From contig JAGHQL010000182.1 in the NCBI GenBank assembly GCA_020080175.1, positions 1-54,024 on the forward strand: a stretch of 54,024 nt of DNA, written 5' to 3'. A program made the position numbers and the translations under genes. Positions 1 to 11,800 of the stretch are shown in pieces. Positions within the stretch are counted from its first letter, which is position 1; the number at the start of each line of letters is the position of its first letter. The notes beneath the pieces are model-generated. The model searched no databases and had not been told where the DNA came from. It saw nothing but the letters and a program-made list of their open reading frames with translations. The DNA is from Glutinoglossum americanum. Its lineage: Eukaryota > Ascomycota > Geoglossomycetes > Geoglossales > Geoglossaceae.

Positions 1-561
1 GGCGAGGTGGTGTGTTGAGTGAGCGAGTGGCTTTTTCGCGAGGAAGGGGGGTGGGGGGGAGGGGGAGGAAGTTCGCTCTAGTAAGGGGGAGGGCTCATAC
101 GCTTTTTGTGGCTTTTCCAAAGAACTAGACCTTGCGGAGCAGGAGAGACAATTCTCGTACATGCATGCGATAGATTCATTTCATCTTCAGACTACCTACA
201 TCTAGGATTTCTCACCCCTCTTGCCTCCATCCCCTCCGGTAAAGCAACAATGTGGAAAGGTAAAACGAGAAAAAAAAATGGTACTCACTTCGAAGCCCCT
301 TCCCTACCCTTCCCCTCCATTCCGAGCCCTCACGGGCCATGTAGTCGCTTCTTTTACGAATCGAGTGAAACGGGAGAAAGCACCACAACCCGCATCCACC
401 TCTTTTAGTCACCGCCATCACTGAAATTTTGCAGGCGGGATATCGAGCTGAGCCACGGTAGGGGCGCGGCTGGATATGAAGACCAAACAGAGATGAAAGA
501 AATAAGTGGGCGAATAATGTAAATGCTCTTTCCGCTAGCTTAGAGAGAAAATAAATCCACT
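1..561. other. 3' flank of the myosin gene, no gene seen
   Basis: No supported coding region. The first 70 bases hold a run of G tracts (about 46-68) that could fold as a quadruplex. The short open frames here overlap on both strands, show no domain and look like chance. The stretch probably holds the 3' UTR and terminator of the minus-strand myosin gene. Confidence 0.5.
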
Positions 562-3500
562 CTACCATGCACCGTCATCGTCCTTCGGTCCGCGTATAGA
601 TGATTGACGTTGCCGAAGCTATGGGGGAGCGTGGTGTTAGTGACGACACAAAAGAGGAGAGAAAAGTGTGGGTAGGTTACAGCCTCGGCAAGTCCACCGG
701 CAAGTGAGACATTTCCTGTTCGCCCCGTTGCACTGCCTCCGGAGCTCGTGCTGAAGTGCGAAGCGCCACTATCTCGGAGGGAGTCCGGCTGGATAGGTTT
801 CTTCCCAATCGGGCGTTTAGCAGGCGGTGGCGGAGGTGTGGGTTTAGCCTTTATGCCGTTAGTTGCTGGTGGAGCAGGCATAGACCGCGCGATGACAGGA
901 GGGAGTGGGGGAAAGTACCGGCCTCTGGACCTCTTCCAAGTATGCAGAAGGGGTCCATCCCTGCGATCCGGAGTCAATCTTCTTAGCAAGCCACCATCCT
1001 AAAACCTTCGTTAGTCTGTGTAGTAGATGCTGCAAGGCAAGGGGGACGAACCGTTACCCTCTTTCCGAATGACCAAGATGACTTCGTTCTGCTTGATGGA
1101 TAGCTCGCCATCGCTCTGTCCTGTAAAGTCGTACATAGCGCGGTATGTAGGGTCATTCGATGGTGCTGGTGGGGGCGGGGGCGGGGGCGGGGGTGGAGCC
1201 CTGATGGAGCTAGATGATTGTGTCCGTGAGTGAGCTGTACTATTGATTGCTGCCGTTACGGCTTGGTGTTGGGGGATAGCTGTAGGTTGTATCCTAGACT
1301 GCTGAGATGTAGGCTGGGGGATAGGCCTGGATTCAGCAGCAGCTGCCCGAGTAGTCTGGGGTTGGACACGTTTGCGCGCAGCTTGTGACAGCTTAGACGA
1401 CCCTCCTGGTGGACCCCCAGGTCGTATAAGTTTACCCTGGGTGATAGGCTTGCCCGGAACCACCCTTCCTTTCGGGGTTGGCTTTGAAACTGACCGGGGG
1501 TTCTCTCCAGGGCCGGTATGGATGGTACCACTCTTATAGATGTCATCTCGGGGAATTGCCGGGTCTTTAATAACCTTGACCACGGTAGGCTTGCCAGGCT
1601 TCTTATTGAACTCGATCCTATCATGCGTTAGCTCAGGGATGTTGAAAGGATTATTTTCACTCACGAGTCGGCTATCTTGAGATTCAAGCCGCCGGGTATC
1701 GCATTCTTGAGGTGGGTGAATAGCTCGGTTTTGAATACACAATTGATGAGCGGATCGGCTTCTTGTTGCGAGCCTATCCCGAGAGACAACCAGTCGTCTT
1801 TCAACGTTGATGTACCTACAAATCGGATGGCACCAAGAGGCACGCTTCGCTCTGCTTGGATTATGAACTCCCGGTTCACCACGCTCTGAGCAACAATGTG
1901 GAAATACTTGCTTGTCTGCCCATAGCATTAACGATGGCTGGTCTTGTGGGATGGCAGGCCAGGGACATACCAATACGAGTATCCGAGGACTCGGCTTGCT
2001 AGATCTTCCCAACTTCGACACGAGCAGGTCTCCTTTGCAAGAGAAGAATATCTTTTCGTGACTGCCGAGCCTAACCGCTTCTTGGATCATTTCGCCTGTT
2101 GGGCCGCTGCCTGCAACAGCCAAATAGTCACCGAGGAATCTCCTAGATCCCAGTAGACTGAATCGTCTTCTCTCTTTCCGCCCATCGAGTACCCTGTGGC
2201 CCTGGTCTCGCAAGTGTAAAAACTCCCGACCGCCTTGCAGCTTTCTCCAACACCTCTGAATCCGGGTGGCACACTCAATCCGGTATCTCAGGTAGTTTCT
2301 CCAAGCTCGCTGGATACGAATGGTCATGTTCTCCCAGTAGCGGTCTCGCATGCGCTGTAGTGCGAAGAGGGTCTCTGGTGTCTTTATGAATACCTTGGTT
2401 ACCCCCATCTGGAATTCACCTGCTAGGATGCCGGCATCCTTCAAGATTTGCTTTGAGCCGGATAAGGCATCTCCGGTCCATGTACACTCGCCCGCGTAAG
2501 ACATCGCTGGCGATAACAGGAAGTACCGCTCCACGAACTGCTCGAAGGTTTGACGGTGTGCAAACCCCGCTCGACGAATTCGAACGTTCTCCTGTAGACC
2601 TAGGTACTTGATCTGGTGCAGAACGTTCGCCGACTCGTATTTTTTTTTCCTTTTGGTCTCATTAGGCTTTATCGTTCTGATATATGATGGTGAGGACTTC
2701 ATGAGCGTAGCGACAAGTTCGTTGGCAGATTGCTTGATCTTGTCGCTTGCCGTGGATGGGCGTTTCTTCGAATCTTGGTCTACCTGGTGCGGAAATAACA
2801 TATGGAGAAACTCGTTTTTGCTCTGCCCGACCAGGTTGAGTAGATCCTTTAGAAGTTGATCTTTGTTCTTGTCCGTCATCCCCTCAATTACATAGCTCAC
2901 GTCACCGGCGTAGTGTTTAATGACGAAATTTTTTTGCCGGAGTTGGAAGAGCGGGTTTGACGATAATATATTTAGCCTTTGGACAAACGTCTGGTCGGCG
3001 GCTTTAGGGTCTGCATGAGCTGTGGCGCACGCATCGTTCAAGGCCGCAAAGACGCCGGGCGGTCTCTTCTCCTCGATCAGATCACACACAACCTTATTAT
3101 CAAAGTAATTGATTGGTGTCCACTTGATCTGCTCTCGAGCATAGTCCTCCTGTTCTGTCCTCAGTGTCAGCTGGATGAATATCTGTTGCAACTTCTCGTT
3201 GACGTAGTTGATGCAAATTTGCTCGAAGCTATTATTGTCAAAGATCTCAAAGCCGTAAATGTCTAGAATGCCGATGGTATTGGCAGCGGCACCCCTAGCT
3301 CGCAAAGAGACATTCACTCTCTGGACAATCCAGTCGAATAAATTGAAGTATATAGCCTTCGCTAGAGCATCTCGAACGGCAGTGGCTTGAACCTCGTTCA
3401 GGGGAACGTTGTAAAGGGATCCTCTTCGCCCTCCTCGGCTAGTCTCCATTCTCCGAAAGGTCAGAGCCTTGTCGGCGTGCACTGGATCTACACCTAGTAG

Positions 3501-4840
3501 CATGGACACTTGTTTGGTGACGGACGCGTCTGTGATGACAGCCTCATCCTCATCCTGGTGAAATGAGATATTTCCAATCCAAAGGATGGCAGCCAGCATC
3601 TTGAAAATGTTGCCCTGCTCGGCTTGCGAAAGGCCAATGGTTTCCATTGCCTTCAAGGTTTCTTTAAAGTCTGCAGAGTCGTCCATACCTTCAACATCGA
3701 AGCACTTGGAACGGCTCGTGTACGTATACGACTGGGGGGGTCGTACGTTGAAATTATCTGAAACCAGCGTTAACAATCTCCTCGGTAAGATATCGCAGGA
3801 GGATTTACCCCTGTAGTATTTAGAAGCAGCCTTGGTGAACTGGTAAAAGATATGAAAATTTCTTTCGTCTGTGATTTGGCCAACAACTCGGCTCTTCTCT
3901 AACAAGTAATTTGTCACATTTGCCCCAACAGGTTCCCCATCTGAGTTGAACTTGAGCTCTAGATACTTCCCAAATCGCGATGAGTTGTTATTTCGTAGTG
4001 TCTTCGCATTCCCAAAGGATTCAAGCAATGGGTTAGTAGCCAAAACCATGTCCTTAATCTCCTGAACCGACGCGCTGATCTTGGTATCACTAGGGGTGTG
4101 TGCGATGTACTGCATAATCCGTTTGGCAGCCTCTGTCTTCCCGGCTCCTGACTCTCCAGAGATAATGACGCATTGGTTCTCATTGTAGGCTTTCATGTCG
4201 TGGTAGGCAGTCTCCGCAATTGCGAAGACATGTGGAGGCACCTGTCCATAAATCAGTGTACCTCGCCCAACGTGCATGGCAAAACCGATGGATAGCTACC
4301 TCTAGCCGATTCTTCCCTTTATATTTTTCGAGTGTTTCCTCTCCGTAGATCCCCACTAAGCGTCGTCAGTAATAGAGGTATGGGAGTGTGGGGCTTTGAG
4401 CTTAGAAACTCACGATCTTCGAAGGGGTTAACGGAGACTAGTACATGGCCAATGTATGTCTTTGAGCATAAGTTAGTAAAACGCCCTCCCCTTTGCTGCG
4501 TTCCCTAGTGGGGCTATGAATTAAAATAGAGATGGACGGCGTACGTAGATCAGGCCTGCAAGGAACCGCTTCTCCAGGTTGTCATTGATTGCCTCATTAG
4601 AGATCTTGCTGATGAGTGTGAGATCCGAAACCCCGACCTCCTTCTGCTTGGTGGTCTCGAACACAGCTTTCTTCACTTGCAACTTGCCCCCACCATCTCG
4701 AGACGATTCCTTATCGCTGGGCCCTTTCTTACGATGGGCGCGTTTTGTCACCGCCTATATGGAAAGCATATCAATTAACTACTATGCTTTCTGTATTCAG
4801 AGGGAAGGCTTGAGACACTAGTTTGTAGATCACATACCAT
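562..4840 (-). CDS. myoA: Class I myosin (myosin-1/MyoA), actin-based motor of endocytic patches
   Basis: Long-tailed fungal class I myosin that drives actin patch and endocytosis functions at hyphal tips. Seen in order: motor domain with P-loop GESGAGKT (near 4160), the Ser of RRGSLY at the TEDS-rule site (near 3415), IQ-type helices after RDRYWENM, a TH1 membrane-binding tail, a proline-rich segment, an SH3 domain (YRAMYDF, then WWLAKK) and a C-terminal acidic tail ending KDDDGAW, which recruits Arp2/3 in this family. The start is the ATG at 4838-4840. It forms an exon of its own; intron 4755-4837 follows directly, then [11 protein letters not shown]. Other introns include 1618-1664, 999-1051 and 619-680. 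Between the SH3 and the Pro-rich part (about 900-925) the frame slips by one base in a run of five Cs; removing one C restores the family sequence, so this is a single-base insertion or an assembly error. Family assignment is secure; exact splice sites are inferred. Confidence 0.95.
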
Positions 4841-5528
4841 AGTTGCCGCTCTGATACTCCCTCAATACGCAGCCTATCTAGACCCCTGGACCTAGTAACT
4901 ATCGCCCAAGCTAGATCTGCAGTCCTTGGTGAGGTTTTCTGCACAGTGAAGATGGATTATTAGGGATGGTGAGAGCAGCTATAGCTCAGGCCGCGGGTAG
5001 GTTGTTGGCACATCACCGCGATGTTGGATTCCAGATTTAAGTTGTCGATCGCTAAGTTGCTGGAGCCACACTTGAACGTCTGCGCACGACCTACGGTTTC
5101 TCAAACAGCAAGTTTGATGCTTACGGCTACTATGCACATAGGAAGATCCTGCCAAATAATAGAAATCTGGGTGTCTTGCTAATTTAACATGATGACTGGA
5201 ACGCAAATATACAACGTTAATGAAAATTTCGGAGATTCTGATGGCCAAGCCGTGCGGACGGTGCTCCAATACTCAATAATTTGGCCATTATATCCGGGAC
5301 AAGAGAGAAATTTGGCTACAGGTGTCTGGCGAAAGGAGAATCTGTAGAGGCCACCGATCAAGAGAAAAACGAGCATGTGAGACGAGTGAACTTATATTGT
5401 GTAGTGTAGCAGAATACACGAAATGACCAGACTAAATAGACCTGGTGCTAATGCTAGATAAACACCGAAGCGTTAACGCCTATGGTATTATTAATACTGG
5501 AGAGATCTCCGGCTTGCTTCTAGCAAAA
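4841..5528. other. Intergenic: myosin promoter and MLH2 3' flank
   Basis: About 690 bp between two minus-strand genes. It should contain the myosin promoter and 5' UTR (next to 4840) and the MLH2 terminator (next to 5529). I see no conserved open frame, tRNA or repeat. Confidence 0.5.
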
Positions 5529-8402
5529 TTAGATTTCCAGGTCATCTCTCGTCGATATTTTCAGATCGATATCCACGATTCCACCCATCTTATCCTGGTA
5601 TATCCCGTAGATAGATTCCCTCAAAGCAGCTTCAACATCGGGTACTTCCTCCGTATCAGGAGGGAATGCATATACTACCTTCCCAAATACTACATATGCA
5701 TCTGAGAAAGCGACGGCCTTCTCTATCCGCTCTACTGATGTACTAGTAGTTCTGATTATGGTGCTCAAGCTATGCACTCGGTATGCGATAGGGACCGTCT
5801 CTAGCGGTAACATCATAGTCCTCGCTCTTCGGGGCTGAGGCATGGCTGTGCCGTTCGGGTTAGATTGCGCAAGGCAGGTCAGGTACCCGCGGGGATCCCC
5901 GCTTTCGAAGTGCGACGGAGTACCCGCAAGAACCGCCTTCGCAGCCTGATATCGGTTGTTGTAGGGCGAAGGCGTTAGGGAAGTAGTGTCGTTGCTATTG
6001 GGTCCTCCTCCACCGGCTTCTGCTTCATGCATGGCCTGCTTTTGTCTTGTAGCTTGGAGCTTCCGGCGCCTGCAATCCAAAAGTTTACCTATTTCTGGAT
6101 GAACGGGAGCAACCCTACCAGGGCTCGGTTCCTCAATAAGGTCGTCACTATTGGTACCAAAGGCAAGCGATACACTCGGTTCGATGGAATCACTGACCGC
6201 TTGAGGTCTGAGCTGTTTACCACCCCGCGATGGACCGAATTGGGTCCAATTATGGCTGTCATTTGGGGTTAGAGATACACAAGGTGTATTTAAAACCCCT
6301 TGTTTCCTCTGTTTTGATATCCCTGGAATCGCCGGTGGTGTCTGGCGGAACCCGTTAGTAGGTGGGCCGATCGGCGCCGGCGTACGGGTTAGGTCAAACC
6401 CTTTGGGTTGGCAATAGGGATGTGGTTGAGCTTGGATACTGGTAGTTTCTTCACTACCAGTAGTGCCCGCAGCCACCGCTGTCCCCGAAGGGTCTTCCGG
6501 TATGGAGGGACCTAATTGTGTGCGAGACCTCTGGTCCTGTGTATCTATCCCCGTGGCTCCTGATAGCCCGCCCCCTTCGTTTAAGGCGGCAAAGTTGCTG
6601 TTTTGCTCACTTCTCTCATGCTCCAGTCTCGAAGAGGAAGACAGCGAGCTAAGCGTAGGTGTTCCCTTACTCAAGCTCCCCCGTACCCCGGGCTGGCAAA
6701 AGTCGGGAGCTCGTGCTGGGGTTCGGGTTTGAGTATTCGGCTTACTCTGCTTGTCCGAAAAGCCAACAGGAGGACCTCTATGTACCGTGTGGGCTGGAGA
6801 ATTCATCTTGGCGATAGTCCATGGATTGGAAGCGACGGCGCTTGAGTTTTCTTCCATATCCTGGGCCTGGGCTTCTGCGAGCACGGCCTCATCATGAATA
6901 TTTTGCCCGGGTGGTATATCTTCGTCATCACTATCAGCATCCCTATACATGTTGAATTTCCATGGACTTTGTATTTTCGACGAAAAGCTCGAACAATCAT
7001 CTCTAGAGGAGCTGCCGGGCCCAGTACCTGGACGGTCGGTAGCATTTATGCTGGCATTGTTCATGTGGGGAGTGCCTAATGGGGGAAATAAGTTATTCGC
7101 AGTAATGATAGTTCGCCTAACACTGGCTTCTTTGTTGTGAATGTTCTGGACTATTGCGTCTCTGTTTTGTTCGATTTGATAGCTTTTCCTCGCTGGTAGA
7201 ATCTCAAATCCATTTCTTTGTCTGTCTTTCGACTTTAAGCTTCGAGAGTCCAATGCCCGTTGTGTTAAATCTCCGTAGACACTCTGGAGAAAATCCTCAA
7301 CAACAGACAAGACGGCTCCAGGATCCCCAAACAATACATCATCTTTGGCTGGCTCAATGTTCACGTCATAGCTGCCGGGTGGACAGACGATATTCATGCA
7401 TATAAACGGATCGACAAGCTTGTCGACGGCACCCTCCGGGTTCGCGGATCGGAGATAGTTTCTGTATTGGAAGGAAATTTGTTTAAGTGTACCACGAGCA
7501 CATGAGACTGGACGTGAATCAATTGAGACGAACTGTCCTTTACCACTAATCTTCGAAAGATCTTATCGCATCCGCAATTAGCATCAGATGCGAATTGGGG
7601 ATACATTTGTTCTCTTACCAGCGCCCGGTTTGGGAGCGAATGCCTCAATCGAGTAGGCACTGCGGCGTACGCCTCCTCCGTCATCCCGGGTTGGTGGTAG
7701 TGGATAACTAAGCCATATGCATTGCCCTGCAGCCTCTTTCCCAATAACTAGGCTAAGGTCTAACTGTGGCGTGGTCTTCCTTGGAACATACGACCAATTC
7801 CCTTTGCCACTCTTGAGAATTTTCAACGAGAAGCGGATGTCTGCTCGCGCCAAGGCGTATGCTTGCATCAACCGCCTAATCTTCGTCAAGGTCTTCCCTG
7901 AGTTCTTGAGAGCGTTCTCGCGGCGGACGGGGGAGGCTCTCAGGAAATCTAAAATGCGGACCGTAGTCCCAATAGGATGGCTAGCTCGCTCCCTGGTCTC
8001 GATACTCCCATTCCTATCGATCCAACATGCCTCTGCAACACATTCACCTTCCACCCTGGTTGTAATGACCATTTTCTCGGCCATTTGGCGCGCGGCTGAC
8101 AGTGCCTCGCCCCTAAAGCCCAAACTCTGTCCTCCGAGGTTCTTCAGCTCCTGCAAATCCCTGATCTTGCTTGTGGAATATCGCACAGCCATGGCGTCTC
8201 TGCCTTCGGGCTCAATTCCATGTCCATTATCCTTGACTTGTACTACGTCAAGTGAGTTGGCTGATATTTCGACAGCAATGGAGGTCGCATCGGCATCGAG
8301 GGCATTGTCCATGAGCTCTTTCACTAGAGAGGAGGACTCTGTGAGGGTTTGACAGGATCTTATTGCTCGAATAGCAGACTCAGAGAGCCGTTGAATTGCC
8401 AT
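5529..8402 (-). CDS. MLH2: MutL homolog MLH2 (PMS1-like mismatch repair accessory protein)
   Basis: GHKL-type MutL protein of about 938 residues. The start chosen is the ATG at 8400-8402 (MAIQRLSESAIRAI), because the N-terminus then aligns with MutL proteins; an in-frame upstream ATG would add about 42 unconserved residues. ATPase motifs are visible: KELMDNALDA (motif I), DNGHGI (motif II) and GFRGEALS (motif III). Intron 7562-7618 joins KPGA to DLSKISGKGQFVSIDSRPVS, followed by PGSYDVNIEPAKDDVLF, the end of the N-terminal MutL fold. The middle is a long disordered linker. The C-terminal part shows no DQHAxxERxxYE endonuclease motif, so it fits Mlh2/human PMS1 and not the nicking Pms1/Mlh3 types. 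In yeast the partner is Mlh1. The splice keeps frame (784 + 2033 nt). Confidence 0.85.
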
Positions 8403-8869
8403 CGTCACGCTCCGAGGGATGCTAAACCTTCGACTAGAGGCACGAAATGTGAGAAACCGCGTGGTCACGTGCAAGCCAAAATATGTGCGAGGGTTCAGGA
8501 GGTTCCAGATAACTATTTCAGGATCCAACCAAGAGCTACTTTAGTATCTATCTACGTGCCACACCTTTCGCAAAGTGCAAGGTAAGTAGCTCTTAAGTAT
8601 ATTGGAACGTTATTCTCTTAAAAAACAAAGAGTAGCCAGCAGTTGCGACCAGAGAAAGCAAGTCCGGGAGAGTAGGGTTGGGAAGGGTCCATTGTATGTA
8701 CATAGTGGAGGTGAACAGCTAAACAACCAGCTTCAATTTGCCCCTCCCGAGAGTCCCTGGAAAGGCGATAAGCCACTAGCCTACCCTTATAATTACCATT
8801 CGTTCCACACGTATATAAAAATGTCATTAATCGAAAAAAAATTGTGGATGGGATTCCAGTCTAGAGTGT
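8403..8869. other. Intergenic: MLH2 promoter and SIN3 3' flank
   Basis: 467 bp between SIN3 and MLH2, both on the minus strand. Expected to hold the SIN3 terminator and the MLH2 promoter. No other feature seen. Confidence 0.5.
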
Positions 8870-11800
8870 TTAAATGGCATCTGCCATCACGTCATCTTCA
8901 CCGGCTTGCTTCCTATGCGCCACGGTCAGCATGCCATCGTTGACCCATCTCCTAAACTCCTCGTTCTTCCTCTCCACCTCATCCTTGCTCATGCCTTTCA
9001 TCCAAAGGTTGTTCATGACGAACTTTTCTTCGAACGTTCGATTGCGTTTCTCCTTTACTCGCTGAGCATCTGCCTCAGTAACATTAGCAAGAGCCTGCTG
9101 CTGCGCAGAACGACACCAAAAGTCCATGGTTCCAGCCACGAAAAACGCTTTATAACAACCGACTGCAATCCTCATTTCAAGTTTGTCAAAGCCAATGTCA
9201 TACTCGCCGAGCGCTTGATCTATCAGGCGATGCAAGAAAGAATTCCTAACGCGACCCCAGACTATTCCTTCTGTAGGTTCAGCTCTGTGGTATGAGGCAA
9301 CATAGTACGACCATTTTGTCTGGGCATCCAGATCGACGTCGTTATAAGTCGCATCGTTCGGATCTAGAATCTGTATCGTCGCAACCTTGGATTCGATGTT
9401 CTGCAAGGCTTAGCAAGACTGCATTGCTGCGTCCCGGAAACTCATGACTTACGAAGGTAATGCGGTAGAGGGGGTCATCTTTGACAAACTTCTCGATAGT
9501 CCTGCGATATGTGATTTCTTCGGAATGTGTTGTCGATTCCTTTTCTCGATTCTTTAGAAACTGGATGATTATATCATGGCTCTTATCCTTAGAGTCGCTC
9601 AAAACTATCGTGTGGGCCTGCTTCACGATGCTACCGAGAAGCTTGTCGATGCTGTAGAGTTCCCAACCTCTAGCGATGTAGAAATGTCGTAGGGCATCCT
9701 CGAAGAGGGCGGGATCTAGTTTTCCCTCGACAACCTGTTCGCACATCTCAAGAACTTGGTTATAGTAGTTTGCCGTGGGACTGCTATCAGAGAAGAAATC
9801 ATCGGGGCCTTTGTCCATCATCTTGAGGTCAATAGCGGGTTTTGGCATCTTGCGGCGGCGAATATCTTCAGCAACCTCGCTCTCATGCTGCTTGCAGTGG
9901 GAGAGGCGCTCGTAGAGGATCTGGAAGAGCCTAAAAAAGCCGTAGATAGTGTTGTTGCAATATAGGTGGAATTGGCTGCGCGAATACGGCTGATTCTTCT
10001 GAAGGTCAACAACAACGTTGCCTCGTCTCCCATCGACGGCTGATGGGTGCGATATCCATGCTTGGCTCGCATAGTCGTCCTCCTTTGGAGAAATACAGCC
10101 AACGGAGCCTTCAGCGCCACCGTTGACGTCCTCATCCATAGCTGAGCCGACGTCAAGCATAGACTCTTCACTCCCGGAGGCTGCGCTGCCCTCCTTGTCC
10201 TTGCGGGATGGTTTTCCATTGCGACCACGCTCGAGAACCCCACGAAGGAGATCTGTCTTCTTCCCATTTCCACCTCGGCGGCTTCTGGTAGATGGAGGAT
10301 CCCAGGTTGTAGGTGTCTCCTCGACATCTTCATCCGGACTGCGACGAGAGATAGCACCTATGCACTGGTCGAGGTCCTTTCGTGGAAATCCGAAAAACGC
10401 AGGAATGAAATCCCTGAGAAATTCTTCGATCTTCTGGCAGTCTCCTGCGTTGTAGGTCGCTGTATGCTCAACAAACAGGAGTACCAGACGGGTAGCATCA
10501 ATGATGACGCCATTATCCTTAAAGTCGTAGTCAAATTGATAATTTGGAGTGGAAGACGCGTAAATCTGGCGCTGGCGAAGATATTCTTGGTGCTTAGTCT
10601 GTATCTCAGTCGTAAATGTCTTGAGCTGGAAATTCCTCTTATCCGCTGTCTTTGCATTGATTCCCATATGGTCTAAGCTCTTCCAGAATGCCTTGTGTGT
10701 TTGCTCACGCCAGAGTTTCTCCCACTCGCGCTGCGAAAGAACACTTAGCCCTAGTTCCACCCTGGCAGATTGGAAGACAATGCATAATGTACTTACCTGG
10801 GCAGCTCTCCATTCTTCATTCTTTTGTTTCAGCCTCATCAGCAGTTGGGGCACGACTGCACATGGTCTTGCATGAAGGTCGTCGATGACGCGCTGGCCGC
10901 GCTCCCTATCATAAATCTTCTTGATTACGCGCTGGTAGATCGCTTGGCTCTGACCGTGGAGACCAGGCGGAAGGGTGAACGTTGACCGCTCTTCTGGAGA
11001 CATGCCAGCAATTTTCTGTGCAATGGGCTCAAGAAGCTGTATGGTCCTGAGGTTCGCCTCGATGTTGTGGTCGTAGTCATGGCGTTCCTCCTCGATCTTG
11101 TGAAGCGCCTCTTCGTATACGTTCTTCCGATGCGCTACGAATCCAGAGTCTTCGGAAGCCCAGGTCGGATGAGATGCCCACTCGTCATTGAGGACTTCAT
11201 AGCACATCTCATCCCGGCCGCTACATTGCTTTAGACGTTCCTTTCGTTTGACATAAACGTTAGTACTTTCCCTCCCTGCCATTCCTTCATAATGAAAACA
11301 TAGGCCTAGGGATTGAGAGAAGGGAAAAACAAGATAGGACGGTAGCAGCCCGCGCGCATTAACTAGCTAATGGAGAAGGAGGCGGGGAAAGCGAAAATAA
11401 ACGGGCTAGGTCGTACTCACCCTCTTTGGCAGGAGCCGATAGCTTGGACCTAGTCCACGACAATTGCTGAGAATAACCTTTCCGTTGCTGGCCTTTGGCT
11501 TATTCTGTATAATCTCATCTCTTCCGTCATAGCCAACCCACCGCTTGAACCAATTATATAAATCGGCATTGCCGCTGATGAAGCTGGATGCCTTATTTAC
11601 GAGTATATTCTTGTCGATCAAATCTTGAGAGAAGAGGTTGCACAGCTTAAGAAATTCGTTCATTGTTTGCTTGTTGCCGATAAACTTCTTGACACGATCA
11701 AAGAACGCAATCTCCTCAACAGGTGGGTTCCCGTTGCTAGTTGGAGGTAGAGGCTCGGGAAGGGCTGGAGTAAGAGTCGGCGATACGGCAGATACATCTG

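Noticed and set aside
5529-8402. MutL protein as PMS1 endonuclease
   Set aside because: No DQHAxxERxxYE motif in the C-terminal part, and the N-terminus fits the Mlh2/human PMS1 type better.
11239-11282. ATG at 11282 as start of a separate gene
   Set aside because: It lies inside a SIN3 intron with a TACTAAC branch point; splicing joins LPKR directly to [13 protein letters not shown].
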